A stretch of DNA of 64,000 nucleotides from Pseudarthrobacter sp. IC2-21 (GCF_034048115.1 NZ_CP139145.1:3658001-3722000), one strand, 5' to 3'; positions 15,809 to 25,026 are shown, counted from the stretch's first letter. A program made the numbers and translations. The notes: generated by a model not told the origin, from the sequence alone.

Positions 15809-16066
15809 TCACTCCCTACTCTGTTCCCGTGGCCTATTCCTTTGCCGCCGCCACAGCAGCGCCATCTGAACGGTCAGCACGAGCGATATCAGCCCGGAAA
15901 CTAATGACAAGACATTGACGACAGCACCATCCGTGTAGGTTGCTGCGATGACCAATGAAATAGGCGCGGCCGCAGCAAATGCGATCGTGAGGGCGGGGAT
16001 AATCCACCTAGGCGTCCCGGGTGGTATGCGACCATGGCCTCTCCCGGACTTTTCAGGCATCATCAT
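15809..16066 (-). CDS. Small two-helix membrane protein, unknown
   Basis: 85 residues: basic/Gly-Pro-rich N-terminus, helices WIIPALTIAFAAAAPISLVIA and VLSLVSGLISLVLTVQMALLW, and a tail rich in Arg (RRQRNRPREQ). Shares layout and the SLVL(T/A)V motif with the protein of 15441-15731, suggesting distant paralogues. Confidence 0.6.
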   Translation of the reverse strand: MMMPEKSGRGHGRIPPGTPRWIIPALTIAFAAAAPISLVIAATYTDGAVVNVLSLVSGLISLVLTVQMALLWRRQRNRPREQSRE

Positions 16067-16330
16067 CGGGCACCTCGTCTTCTCGGTAAATAAGTCACTC
16101 GTGACTCAATCTAAGGCGGATGATCCAACGATAGAAGTCACTTCCCGGAGATCGATCTGCCACCTTCAGCGGAGCGCAACATTCCATTTATAGGGAACGT
16201 TCAATGGCGAGGTTCGCGCCCCGGGAGCATGGCACCATCGACTTCATCATGTAGGTAAGGGACACTTGAGCCTGAGTCAACTGATGGACCTGCGTACCCA
16301 TTCGATGGCGTGTGGGAGTCAAGGAAAACA

Positions 16331-16540
16331 ATGGCCAGTTTTTGGAACAAGAAGACACCGTCTGTGACCCTGATTTTGTCGGCGATCGTGTGTATCTCAT
16401 TATTCATAGCTGTTTCAGATGACAGCCGATTTGGCTATTGGCCGCCGATAGTTCTCCTAGCCGCCATTGCTTTTACTATCGTCAATAACCGCAGGATAGA
16501 CCGTCTGGAAGCACGAAAACCCACGGACGAGAAAAACTAG
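16331..16540 (+). CDS. Small membrane protein, unknown
   Basis: 69 residues from ATG 16331 (MASFWNKKTPSV), with AAGGAAAA just upstream. Two helices (VTLILSAIVCISLFIAV and WPPIVLLAAIAFTIV) are followed by NNRRIDRLEARKPTDEKN. The 264-bp gap before it holds only a small inverted repeat (AGTCAC/GTGACT, 16093-16106). Function unknown. Confidence 0.6.
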   Translation: MASFWNKKTPSVTLILSAIVCISLFIAVSDDSRFGYWPPIVLLAAIAFTIVNNRRIDRLEARKPTDEKN

Positions 16541-16641
16541 GCCGAGTCTCCAACTCGAGCTGCAGGGCATCGCGCGGCGTTTGACGAAGCAGCACCGGGC
16601 GTGAATGGGAACACTAAACAGCATCCTTGGCCAGACCTGTA

Positions 16642-17049
16642 TCAATCAGGGGTTGCGACGAGCTCCAGCTCGAACCCATCGGAATTGGCGAGGTACGCGG
16701 CGTAATGATCGGGGCCGCCGGCATGGGGGTACTTGTCCTGAAACAACTGCACCCATCCGTGCAGGCGGCTCTCCTTCACGAACGTGTCCAGGTCCTCTTT
16801 GCTGCCGGCATGGAAGGCAAGATGATTGAGCCCTGGCAACGTGCGCTCGTGTTCGTGGCCGCTCATGGTGGGAGACTGCTCGGCAACGATGTAAGTTCCT
16901 CCGAGCCTCCAGCTGAGGCCTGTGGCCCAGCTCTGGTAAATCGAGTACCCCAGCGCCCCCAACACCCACCCCCATTCATCTTTGGCGCGACCGAGGTCAG
17001 GGACCCACAGCTCGATGTGGTGCAAGGTCCCCTTGGTATCGCTGTTCAC
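16642..17049 (-). CDS. VOC-family (glyoxalase/dioxygenase fold) protein
   Basis: About 135 residues. The beta-alpha-beta-beta-beta pattern is visible: LHHIELWVPDLGRAKDEWGW (first module, metal-ligand-like His and Glu), GLNHLAFHAGSKEDLDTFV, then DHYAAYLANSDGFELELVA (terminal Glu ligand position). These proteins bind a metal or small molecule; the substrate is unknown. I took GTG 17049 as start because the upstream extension to 17163 is repeat-adjacent and not family-like. Confidence 0.82.
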   Translation of the reverse strand: MNSDTKGTLHHIELWVPDLGRAKDEWGWVLGALGYSIYQSWATGLSWRLGGTYIVAEQSPTMSGHEHERTLPGLNHLAFHAGSKEDLDTFVKESRLHGWVQLFQDKYPHAGGPDHYAAYLANSDGFELELVATPD

Positions 17050-17164
17050 GAAGGTAAGTCTTTCACGGCCGCGGTCCGTCTCTCCGTTTGCTGAACACGG
17101 CCGCGGCGTCCGCGGCAGGATCCCGTTTAACGGGGGTACCGAAGCTGCGCGCACCAGACGCAAC

Positions 17165-17225
17165 GTGTCTCGTAACCTGGCGCCTCGAATCCCTAGCGAT
17201 TCGAGGCATCTGGGTTATGAGACAC
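17165..17225. repeat. Dispersed repeat R1, copy h (complete palindrome)
   Basis: A near-perfect 61-bp palindrome: GTGTCTCGTAACCTGGCGCC ... loop CCTAGC ... ending GGGTTATGAGACAC. It is the shortest self-contained form of the core and shows that R1 is built around a long stem with CCTAGN at the tip. Confidence 0.85.
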
Positions 17226-17359
17226 TTCGCCTACGACATGCCTTTCGATCGGTCCAGGTCTCTTGCCGGAATATGCCTGGACAGCGCCCCGGCGGGGGCG
17301 CCGGTGTCCTTCCCCCGGCTAAGCTGGAGCCACGTAGCCATTTAGGTGGGGGGACCTCA

Positions 17360-18064
17360 ATGACAGATCTTCAGCACGCCGAGACATCTGAAAGCACAAC
17401 GACGTGGTCGCGGCGCTATCGGCGCATGACGCTGATCTACGGCGTCGCAGTTCTTGTCTTCCAGCTGCCTTTGATTGTGGGTCTCTTCCTGCTCAGCTTT
17501 TGGCTCCTGAATGTTGCCGGGCCGCTTATGCGAGGGGACGTCGCATTCGGCCATCCTGCCTACGAGTATCTGCAGAGCTCGAAAGACCTGCTTGTCGCAG
17601 CCTTGGGAGTGCTGACCGCGACATTGGCTCTCTCCTCAGTCCTGCTGCACCGCTGGTGGAAACGCTCCACGGCAGCCCTGGGTCCAATGCCGGCGGAGCT
17701 GCGTCCGAAGACCTTCAAGGCCTGGAACCGGCAGAGGCGAATCATTAAAGTCACCTACCTCGCGGCGGGGGCAGTACTCCTGTGGATGTTGGTCGCGACG
17801 GTGACCAATGTTGCCTCCGGGGTGCAGGCCTACGAAGCCTGGTCCGCCCTTGGCGAAGTCGGGTTCGACGATCCGGGCTACGACGAAGCGCACTCCCTGC
17901 TCGATATGTCCATCGCTCTGGGAGTTGCCGGTGCTATCGCTTTCAGCATCATCAGCGTTTCCTGCTGGCGTAGCTACGGTCGGGCGCAACAGGTGCTGGG
18001 TCCAGAACCTGCCCGAGTCACGATCCGCGAACTGGACGAATTAAGCGTCAACCAAAGGGATTAG
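17360..18064 (+). CDS. Four-helix membrane protein, unknown
   Basis: 234 residues from ATG 17360 (MTDLQHAETSES), with GGGGGGACC upstream. Helices: LIYGVAVLVFQLPLIVGLFL, LLVAALGVLTATLALSSVLL, VTYLAAGAVLLWMLVATVTN and LGVAGAIAFSIISVSCW. There are cytoplasmic basic loops (HRWWKRST, RPKTFKAWNRQRRI). The arrangement suggests two similar helical pairs. No family recognised. Solitary gene after palindrome h. Confidence 0.72.
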   Translation: MTDLQHAETSESTTTWSRRYRRMTLIYGVAVLVFQLPLIVGLFLLSFWLLNVAGPLMRGDVAFGHPAYEYLQSSKDLLVAALGVLTATLALSSVLLHRWWKRSTAALGPMPAELRPKTFKAWNRQRRIIKVTYLAAGAVLLWMLVATVTNVASGVQAYEAWSALGEVGFDDPGYDEAHSLLDMSIALGVAGAIAFSIISVSCWRSYGRAQQVLGPEPARVTIRELDELSVNQRD

Positions 18065-18089
18065 TTAGCCAAGTGCGTCGCGCCCGCTC

Positions 18090-18112
18090 AGGATCCCTCA
18101 CCGGGCAGGTTC
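18090..18112 (+). repeat. Short dispersed repeat end motif
   Basis: GGATCCCTCACCGGGCAGGT, matching the end motif of R1/R2 copies (AGGAACCCTNACCGGGCA). Confidence 0.5.
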
Positions 18113-18149
18113 GAGCACGACGGATCGAATACTCTTCGGCGCGATCGAA

Positions 18150-18803
18150 CTAGGGTTTGAGCTCGAAGTAGCCCATCTCAAGATCATGCTCGATCTGAGT
18201 ACGAACGTTCGCGATCACGTGCAGAAGGTCGTTGAAGTGGTAGACGACTGCCTGTAGCGCGGATTCGAGGCTCACGTTCTCTAGGCGGGCCAGACGATCG
18301 TCGTCCTCGTGCAGGGCAATCCCGTAGATGTAATCCATCGCGACCAGATCGCTGCCAAGCAATTTGCCGGGGCCCAATCCGTTGTCCATTTCGAGGCGGC
18401 CCGAGTGAAAGATCGGGCCTGACGCCCCAATGCGCGGGCCGATGACTACCTGCGCCACGTGCTGCTTCAAGGAGCGCCTAGCCTTCGCCTGCTCAGGTGT
18501 GAGGAGGCTCTGAAGCGCAGTGACGATTCCTGGCAGATAGCAGTCCTCGCCAGGAGTGAAGAACACACGGCACTCAACGATTGTCGAGTCCACCATTCGC
18601 TTGTCGAGCCGCTGGTCTTCGACCCCGGTAATGCGCCACGTGTCTTCGTCAAGCCGCTGCCATGTGAGTTCGAGGAGTGGAATGTGACCACCCGCGTCCC
18701 TCAGGGCAGTGATTGGCTCACCCAATCCGGGGCTCGAACGTCTGAGGAACTTTGAGAGCTTGCGGCGGGCGTGGTCTTGAACCCTCGGAGGTGCTGCGGC
18801 CAT
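18150..18803 (-). CDS. Hypothetical protein, 217 residues
   Basis: A soluble protein starting MAAAPPRVQDHARRKLSKFL. The middle contains VDSTIVECRVFFTPGEDCYL and VAQVVIGPRIGASGPIF. The C-terminal helical part (ESALQAVVYHFNDLLHVIAN, then EHDLEMGYFELKP) resembles a small helical bundle. I do not recognise a family. TAGGGT lies about 12 nt upstream of the ATG, possibly a leaderless promoter. Confidence 0.68.
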   Translation of the reverse strand: MAAAPPRVQDHARRKLSKFLRRSSPGLGEPITALRDAGGHIPLLELTWQRLDEDTWRITGVEDQRLDKRMVDSTIVECRVFFTPGEDCYLPGIVTALQSLLTPEQAKARRSLKQHVAQVVIGPRIGASGPIFHSGRLEMDNGLGPGKLLGSDLVAMDYIYGIALHEDDDRLARLENVSLESALQAVVYHFNDLLHVIANVRTQIEHDLEMGYFELKP

Positions 18804-18975
18804 ACTCGGACCCTACCGTGTGCATCAGCGAAACAAGACGCTGGCGAGCCGTGGGGCGTTGCCGCAGGTGGATGCCCAAGCGGACCGCGCCGCAGAGGGT
18901 TGCAGTTGCGGGCGCATGCCCCCGTACAAGGTCCGCAGCATGTTCAAGAAGCGTTCGCAGAGCTATTCTCGGCAG

Positions 18976-19377
18976 ATGAACGAACACTTGGTTTCGGCCG
19001 AGGCCGAGGGATACACATTTACGTTCGGCATTAGCCGAACGACACTTCGGATAGCTGGGCTGTGTGCAGTCGTTGCCGGGGCAATCCTTGCTGTCTTGAT
19101 AAACGCCACGGAGCCGTTTCGCGTCCCTTTGGGAATTGCCCTTGGAGTCCTCGCGATCACCCTGCTAATCGCCTACGCCGTCACCAGCTCATCACGGGCA
19201 CATGAGTGCAGGCCAGCGTCGACTAAACGCATTAGGGAGCGCCAAGTGATGTTCGGCAAGATAACGGGTAAGAAGTCCCTGGCGGCGGAACTTGCCCTCC
19301 TTGCAGAACTCCATAGAAGTGGCGCGCTTTCTGACGAGGAATTTAGCGCCGCCAAGCGCCGCATCCTTGGCAGATAG
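18976..19377 (+). CDS. Membrane protein with C-terminal SHOCT domain
   Basis: About 133 residues from ATG 18976 (MNEHLVSAEAEGYTFTFGI). Two helices (LRIAGLCAVVAGAILAVLI and LGIALGVLAITLLIAYAVT) and a basic linker lead to a SHOCT motif (AELALLAELHRSGALSDEEF then AAKRRIL). SHOCT is a short oligomerisation domain. TATTCT lies 8 nt before this ATG, so translation is probably leaderless. A longer frame reaches 18820 but looks non-protein-like. Confidence 0.7.
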   Translation: MNEHLVSAEAEGYTFTFGISRTTLRIAGLCAVVAGAILAVLINATEPFRVPLGIALGVLAITLLIAYAVTSSSRAHECRPASTKRIRERQVMFGKITGKKSLAAELALLAELHRSGALSDEEFSAAKRRILGR

Positions 19378-19427
19378 CCCAGGAGTGGGCGCTCCCTGCG
19401 ACGTTTTGACAGGCGCAGGAGGCAACG

Positions 19428-19928
19428 TCAGACGGCTGGCGCGTGTGGGGTACGGTCTCTTCGGATGACGACCGCGAGCAGGACTATCAATGAAACGGCG
19501 CTGAAGGTATACAGAACCTTGCCCCAGGGCGCGTAATCCGCGCCGGATATTCCAAAGGCATCAGCGAGTCCCATGCCAGCTGGAAAGGAAGCCATCCAAT
19601 GTGACGGCGCTGCTAGCACCAGCAGCAATAGGTCGAGGGCTGCAACGGCTTTTCCTGAGATGGAACGCCTCAGTCCGGCCATCAGAACTACTGCCGCCAA
19701 GGCAGTTCCAGTGGCTGCCCATATAAGAACCGCCGGCGCGGCAAGTGATTCATTCGCCCCATCCATGACTGCTTGGATTTCAGCCAGCGTGGCGCCTGGA
19801 ACAGCAGCCAGAGGATTCCACACTAGAACCTGTAAAGCACCGGCAATTGCGTAGCCCGCTACGAGCAGCAATCCCGCTACTCCTACCCATGTGGCCGAGC
19901 GCTGTTCATCATTTCCCCAATGCCCCAT
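19428..19928 (-). CDS. Four-helix membrane protein, DUF998-like
   Basis: 166 residues with helices about 13-35, 66-88, 93-112 and 130-155. The motifs NPLAAVPGATLAEIQAVM (outside loop) and RRSISGKAVAALDLLLLVLA are visible. The overall plan resembles small DUF998/Frag1-type integral proteins, but the family call is tentative. ATG 19928 (MGHWGNDEQRSATW). Function unknown. Confidence 0.65.
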   Translation of the reverse strand: MGHWGNDEQRSATWVGVAGLLLVAGYAIAGALQVLVWNPLAAVPGATLAEIQAVMDGANESLAAPAVLIWAATGTALAAVVLMAGLRRSISGKAVAALDLLLLVLAAPSHWMASFPAGMGLADAFGISGADYAPWGKVLYTFSAVSLIVLLAVVIRRDRTPHAPAV

Positions 19929-19995
19929 ACCTGCAGCCTAGCGTCAACGTTTTTACTCCGTGATCTGAAAAAGGCCGAGACGGAAATTCACGCTA

Positions 19996-20055
19996 CGGGT
20001 TCCCGAATGGACCGGCTTACGGGACTGTTGGGATCCATTCAGGAACCCTTTGGGG
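19996..20055 (+). repeat. Short dispersed repeat R2, copy d (most complete)
   Basis: GGTTCCCGAATGGACCGGCT, TACGGGACTGTTGGGATCCA, TTCAGGAACCC. It joins the R2 block seen at 4813 and 5478 to the GGATCC end motif seen at 15305, so the two motifs belong to one element of about 60 bp. Confidence 0.7.
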
Positions 20056-20116
20056 GCTGCCGGGACATTCAGTAGCCCTCGGCGTGCAACTGGGTGTCAC
20101 TCGATAGTCTGGCAAC

Positions 20117-20458
20117 ATGCCCATTCAGACACGCGGCGCCACGCGCTCTCCTGTAGTCGCGGCTTGCGCCGTCCTTCTAGGCTTGCTTGTCCTTTGGATA
20201 GCGCAGCCTATTTTGCCCAGTTGGGGATGCGCGGTCAGCCTTTCGGCGATGTGCCCACCGCATTTGCTGCCTGTTCGTGCCTCGCTAATTAGTGCAGGCA
20301 TCCTCGTGGCATTGCTCGCGACGGTCATCATCGGACTATTGCTTCGGCCGTCCCGGGCAAGCACCTGGCTGGGAGGCATGTACCGAAGCGTCGTCCTCGC
20401 AGTGCCTGTAATCCTGGTCCTGACAGTCGTCGCGCACTTCGTGATACCGCAGCCCTGA
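20117..20458 (+). CDS. Three-helix membrane protein, unknown
   Basis: 113 residues. Helices: SPVVAACAVLLGLLVLWIAQ, ASLISAGILVALLATVIIGL and SVVLAVPVILVLTVVAHFV. There is a Cys pair in the first outside loop (WGCAVSLSAMCPP). No family recognised. Solitary gene. Confidence 0.62.
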   Translation: MPIQTRGATRSPVVAACAVLLGLLVLWIAQPILPSWGCAVSLSAMCPPHLLPVRASLISAGILVALLATVIIGLLLRPSRASTWLGGMYRSVVLAVPVILVLTVVAHFVIPQP

Positions 20459-20569
20459 ATCGATCCTGCTGGTCGCGGATTGCTGTTGCGGGGTCGAAAG
20501 CATCTGGATGCAAGCCGGTCTATCCGAGGAACCTCTGCAGGAAACCTGAACGGGCGCGGCCCAAGAGGT

Positions 20570-20794
20570 CTACCCAAGCTTTGCGTGGAGAGCCATCAAC
20601 AACAGACCTGCAACGAAAAGCAGGACACAGAAAAACGTTCCTAGAAGTTCCATGCCCCGCACCTGCTCGGCTTTGTCTCTGGCAGGAAGGACTTTGAACT
20701 TCTGTGTAATCAGGAACACCTGATATGCCGCTATCCGCTTACGGAAGAAGAACCAAACGACCGCCGCCAGCACGAAAAATACGCCTTCACCCAC
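20570..20794 (-). CDS. Small membrane protein, unknown
   Basis: 74 residues: helix VFFVLAAVVWFFFRKRI, a cytoplasmic loop (TQKFKVLPARDKAEQVRG) and helix ELLGTFFCVLLFVAGLLLMAL. No family recognised. Confidence 0.58.
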   Translation of the reverse strand: MGEGVFFVLAAVVWFFFRKRIAAYQVFLITQKFKVLPARDKAEQVRGMELLGTFFCVLLFVAGLLLMALHAKLG

Positions 20795-21011
20795 TCGTTC
20801 CCCCTACATGATTAGCAGGCTCACGCTAGCAGGGAGTCTGAACGTCTCACTCATCAGTTCAGTGTTGCAGACTGCATCCTCCATCGGTTACCAGGCATTT
20901 GCAGCAAATCCCTGAGTGGCTATCTCTGGCCGCAAGAGCGACACGCCACGGACCCTCACCGTATGGAAGTTGGCGGGTGAAAAAGTAGCAGCTTCTGAGT
21001 AGGGTGGGTTG

Positions 21012-21362
21012 ATGACAACACGACTCTCGCGTGTTTTGACTGCCGCCACAGTCTTTCTGCTGGGGGCACTCCTATTGATCTTGATACTGGACCAAGCGAC
21101 TGAGATGGACCTGGGCGGGTGGATCCGTCCGCTCGCAGCGGCCCTCGGGGTGCTGATCCTGATTCGCGTACTAACCGGTATCCGATCTTGGCGTTCGAGG
21201 ATTGCCGCTCCGGTTATCGGTTCGGTGTCCGTCCAATCAAGAATGTTCGGCTTTACCCCGGGAAGCTCAATAGTTGAGCACTCCAACGGGCCAACCGACA
21301 CAACATCCAACTTCGAAGCCGATGTAGATCTCCGACGCAGTCAAGGTGCGGATTCCGAATAA
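21012..21362 (+). CDS. Small membrane protein, unknown
   Basis: 116 residues from ATG 21012 (AGGGTGG upstream). Two helices (VLTAATVFLLGALLLILIL and IRPLAAALGVLILIRVLTGI) and a polar C-terminal 60 residues ending in acidic repeats. No family recognised. It is followed directly by a likely terminator. Confidence 0.6.
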   Translation: MTTRLSRVLTAATVFLLGALLLILILDQATEMDLGGWIRPLAAALGVLILIRVLTGIRSWRSRIAAPVIGSVSVQSRMFGFTPGSSIVEHSNGPTDTTSNFEADVDLRRSQGADSE

Positions 21363-21364
21363 TT

Positions 21365-21391
21365 AGCCGGCTATCCGGCTGAAGGCTTTTT
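21365..21391 (+). terminator. Probable intrinsic terminator
   Basis: AGCCGG, loop CTAT, CCGGCT, then GAAGGCTTTTT. It lies 3 bp after the stop of the preceding gene. Confidence 0.55.
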
Positions 21392-21426
21392 GGGGTTGCG
21401 AGCCTCGCGACCGGCAGCGAGTGGAT

Positions 21427-22006
21427 CTACTGGCCGCCGGCGTTCGGGCGCTCCTGCATCGCTGATTTACTCCGGGAACTTCCCGGCACTTGCCGAAGGG
21501 TAGACAGGCCTCCGTCGGACACAGCTCCGCAAGCTTCGCCAGCAACCAACACAACGGGGAGAAAAAGCTGGTGGGGAGACTGCCAAGCCTGACTCCTACC
21601 GCTTGACAAGACATAGAAGGTCTGTGACTCATCCGAAGGAGAAAGCACGATGCGGGCTGCTCTGATGTTCTGCGAAAAATGAATCGCCGCGTCAAGGAGC
21701 ATGCTACCGACCCCGCCGTTGCGGTGAGCCTCCACGACGAATACGTTCCCGAGATAGACCCAGCACGATGGTTTTCTTGCCGGGCTTCGGCATGCGCTCG
21801 AACACCATGAGATTCAGCATTCCGATAGGCGTGCCGTCCAGATCCGCGACGAACATCGTGCGCGCGTTGTTCGCCTCCCAGGTTCGATAATTGTTATCGA
21901 AGTCTGGATCCTCGGTCGATTCCCCCATTAGTTCCGCGACCCAAGCGGCCCGCAGTCGAATGAGACTGGGCGTATCAGTTGAGCGTGCCTGACGAATGCT
22001 GAGCAT
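21427..22006 (-). pseudogene. GNAT-family acetyltransferase, frameshifted
   Basis: Frame 1 (from ATG 22006) gives MLSIRQARSTDTPSLIRLRA to PKPGKKT. Frame 2 continues with CWVYLGNVFVVEAHRNGGVG (acetyl-CoA-binding motif R/Q-x-x-G-x-G/A region) and ARIVLSPSDESQTFY. Removing one A from the AAAA run (21772-21775 on the + strand as TTTT) joins both into one normal GNAT of about 150 residues. The end after QTFY also looks abnormal. Substrate unknown; probably inactive. Confidence 0.8.
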
Positions 22007-22099
22007 CCGCCTACTCTAGCCACCTGCCGCCCAGAGGCCGGCCCGTCCAAAGTCTAGAAACGTCCGTTCAGCCTTCGTCCTCCGGGACGCCGGTCTGCA

Positions 22100-22600
22100 C
22101 TAGTCGAGGCCTCCGGCGCTTTTGAGGATCGCCGCCACCACGTCCGCTTTGTGTGTTGTGTACGCGCCCCAATCTTTGGTTCGGGCCGCTGCTTCGCGCT
22201 TGACGCTCAGGTAGCGCTCCCTTGCTTTGATGTCCCTCCTCAAGATGTCCCGGAACACAATGCGCCGGAGCCATTGGCGCCCCTGGATCTCCACGAGGTG
22301 GACGATGATCTCTCTGTTCTTCCTGTTGGGCAGGCTGAACCAGGCGTGTCCTTCTCTGTGGCCCTCGCAGTCGAATCCATCCGAGTTGAGCAGGTCCGTT
22401 GCGGTAGACCATTGGTGTAGGTTCACGCCGACCAATACGTCGACAACGTCCTTGGCAGGAAGATCCGGAATGGAGGTCGAACCGATGTGCTCGATCTCCG
22501 CGTCCGGTAACAGGGAAGCCAGCCTTCCGCGCACGACGTCAAATCTTGCTACCCATCCTTGTGGGTCAGCAGGGACAAGTTCGATGCTGTCGGCTTCCAT
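22100..22600 (-). CDS. GrpB-family protein
   Basis: 166 residues. The GrpB signature is present: AEIEHIGSTSIPDLPAKDVV with the nucleotidyltransferase-like GSTS...D-x-D pattern (VVDVLVGV), followed by EIIVHLVEI, FRDILRRDIKARERY and KREAAARTKDWGAYTTHKAD. The family adopts a nucleotidyltransferase fold and its role is unknown. Complete length. Solitary gene. Confidence 0.88.
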   Translation of the reverse strand: MEADSIELVPADPQGWVARFDVVRGRLASLLPDAEIEHIGSTSIPDLPAKDVVDVLVGVNLHQWSTATDLLNSDGFDCEGHREGHAWFSLPNRKNREIIVHLVEIQGRQWLRRIVFRDILRRDIKARERYLSVKREAAARTKDWGAYTTHKADVVAAILKSAGGLD

Positions 22601-22837
22601 AATCCCTACCGTGGTTGCTTGGAAAGGTGCCCCAGGCCCTCAGGGCCCCGGGGTATGGGCTGCTCTGACGAAGCCAAATGCGATATTCACCCTGATGCTA
22701 ATACATGCGACCGCTGGGTTATGCAGTTGGATCACGTGGGCATTGGTGGTGTTCACCTCGCCCGAAAGGGTGCCGCCCAACTTTCGGGACCGTGAGGTCA
22801 TGCCTACTCCGTTGCGCCCTTTTTACGCATCGTCTAA

Positions 22838-22950
22838 TGCCCGGTCAAGGTTCCATCTGAGGGCGACCGCCCTTCTCCTCGTCCACTTCGGTGTCTCGAA
22901 ACCGCCGCGCCTCGAAACTCTAGGATTTCGAGGCAGTCTGAGGCGCAGCG
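22838..22950 (+). repeat. Dispersed repeat R1, copy i
   Basis: Begins TGCCCGGTCAAGGTTCCATC (the end motif, inverted), then the left arm GAGGGCGACCGCCCTTCTCC, core GTGTCTCGAAACCGCCGCGC and palindromic tip. The 22601-23063 gap otherwise holds only a doubtful short frame (see rejected list). Confidence 0.82.
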
Positions 22951-23879
22951 ATACGGACACGTCCCAAGATGACGCTTCTCAAGCTGCCATGCTTCCTTCT
23001 GCGCCTGACTGGTAAGTTCACAAGTAGCCTGTTGATGGGTTTTTGACCAGGGACGGAGCAACTATGGAACCGGGCCCCCAAAACCTGTTGGAGCTCAGAG
23101 GGGCGGCCGAACTCCAGCCCTCGTGGTTCCTGGACCTTGTCCAGCCGCAGATCGGCGGCGGGAGATTTGATCCGGGATACCTGTCAGAAATCGAGAGCCA
23201 CTCTAGTGCGACCTCCCTTCGTCTCAGCGGGCTGGACCAGGCCGCGTTTGAGCGACTGGTCTCCAGCTACGGAAGACAGTTCACTGCGATTGAGTTCTGG
23301 AAGTGCCCCAGAATTGAGGACCTTACCCCAATTGAGGACCTGGCCGGGCTCCGGATGGTCTCGTTCTATTGGAATCAGCGGTCCACGCGACTTTGGAACC
23401 TTTCCCGTACTCCGCATCTGAATGCACTGCGGGTAGAGGACTTCACCCGCTTCCACAGGCTGGATGACCTGTTGTCCGGGCACGCATTGAAGGAACTCAT
23501 CCTCGGTGACGCGGTATGGGACAAAAGCACTTTCGAGACGCTGGAGCCCCTTGCCTCGCTGCCGGGACTACTGAGTCTAAGCCTGCTGCCGAAACGCATC
23601 GACGATGGCCGGATCCAGCCGCTTGGCACGCTTACCAACCTCGAAAACTTACGGATACCATTCAATCTGTTCACGATAGAGCAGCTCGCTTGGCTCCGTG
23701 CACGGTTGCCTGAAACGGTGGAATCGAAAGCATTGAACGGCCTACTTCCACTAACGACACCCTTCGACATGGGTGGCAGACCGCGCGACGTTCTCCTGAT
23801 CGGGAAGCGGAAGCCTTGGCTCAACTCCGAACAGGATGCGGCAAGAATTTACAGGCACGTTTCCAGGTTCGAACAACTA

Positions 23880-25026
23880 GTGGTCTGTCTCAGTTTTGTT
23901 TGATGGTCTCGAGGGCGACGCGGCCGCGGGCTACTTTCTTAAGGATTGAGTCTGCGGTCGCGGTCCATACCAGGGGCTTGGGTTCGGTGTTGTGGGCGGC
24001 GAGGTACTCCTCGATTTTGGTGATCAGATCCGGTACCGAATGGAACGCACCGCGGCGTAATGCCTTGTCGGTCAGTTCCCTGAACCAGCGCTCGACCAGG
24101 TTCAGCCACGAGGATGAGGTGGGGGTGAAATGTAGCTGGAACCTCGGATTTCTGACCAGCCAGGCCTTCACGTCCGGGTGTTTGTGGGTGGCGTAGTTGT
24201 CCAGGATCAGATGGACGTCCAAACCGCGCGGGACTTCCTTGTTGATGGTTTTGAGGAACACCAGGAATTCCTCGTGCCGGTGCTTGGGCAGGCACGAGCC
24301 GATGACTTTTCCGGTGGCCACGTCCAGGGCGGCGAACAAGGTGGTGGTGCCGTTGCGTTTGTAGTCATGGGTCATTGTTTCGGCCCGGCCCTTCGTCATC
24401 GGAAGGGACGGCTGGGTGCGGTCCAGGGCCTGGATCGAGGATTTCTCGTCCATGCACAGCACGATCGCCTTCTCCGGCGGGTTCAGATACAGACCAACGA
24501 CATCGATGAGTTTTTCCTCAAACTTCGGATCGTTGGAGAGCTTGAAAGTATCCACGAGGTGTGGTTTCAAGCCCCGGGCCGCCCAGATCCGCTGAACCTG
24601 CGCCGGGGACACACCCACCTTCGCGGCCATCGTCCGCACCGACCAGTGCGTGTGTCCTTCGGGCTTGGAATTGCGCGTCAGATCAACGATTTCATCGATC
24701 TTGGACTGTGGAATGACCGGCTTGCGGCCACGCCCGGCACGCACCTCGCCCAAGTGGGCCAAGCCTTCTGCCTCGAACCGGGCCCGCCACGACCTGACCG
24801 TCCCCGGACTCAGCCCGGCAACCTTCGCGATCGAATCATTGGCCAACCCCTCCGCGGCCATCAACAACACCTGCGCCCGCTGAACCTCGCGATGGGACGC
24901 CGTCTGCGACTTCGCGAGCACCTCCAACAAAGCACGCTGGGAATCAGAAACCACCAAAGCAGGAGCAATGTTCGCCATGACACAAGCTTAACGCTCAAAG
25001 CATCAACTATTTTGGAGACACACCAC
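23880..25026 (-). mobile_element. IS630-family insertion sequence
   Basis: Terminal inverted repeats GTGGTCTGTCTC (left) and GAGACACACCAC (right), with one mismatch. The target TA is duplicated at 23878-23879 and 25027-25028, as expected for IS630/mariner elements. About 1147 bp with one transposase gene. Both ends are intact, so it may be active or recently active. Confidence 0.9.
23890..24978 (-). CDS. IS630-family transposase
   Basis: 362 residues. N-terminal helix-turn-helix (SIAKVAGLSPGTVRSWRARF), a second DNA-binding segment (GHTHWSVRTMAAKVGVSPAQ), then a DDE catalytic core: VLCMDEKSSIQALDR (first Asp), VHLILDNYATHKHPDV (second Asp) and SSWLNLVERWFREL (Glu). Full length, with no frameshift. 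Cut-and-paste transposition into TA sites is the family mechanism. Confidence 0.95.
   Translation of the reverse strand: MANIAPALVVSDSQRALLEVLAKSQTASHREVQRAQVLLMAAEGLANDSIAKVAGLSPGTVRSWRARFEAEGLAHLGEVRAGRGRKPVIPQSKIDEIVDLTRNSKPEGHTHWSVRTMAAKVGVSPAQVQRIWAARGLKPHLVDTFKLSNDPKFEEKLIDVVGLYLNPPEKAIVLCMDEKSSIQALDRTQPSLPMTKGRAETMTHDYKRNGTTTLFAALDVATGKVIGSCLPKHRHEEFLVFLKTINKEVPRGLDVHLILDNYATHKHPDVKAWLVRNPRFQLHFTPTSSSWLNLVERWFRELTDKALRRGAFHSVPDLITKIEEYLAAHNTEPKPLVWTATADSILKKVARGRVALETIKQN

Noticed and set aside
22655..22795. 46-codon frame with a Cys/His pattern (CSDEAKCDIHPDANTCDRW)
   Set aside because: The spacing resembles a small zinc ribbon, but no proper RBS precedes the ATG and the frame overlaps nothing conserved that I can recognise.
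841..22950. R1 repeats as integron attC sites
   Set aside because: Length and palindromy fit, but the consensus core sites (RYYYAAC and GTTRRRY) are not consistently present, orientation is mixed, and no integron integrase is visible in the window.
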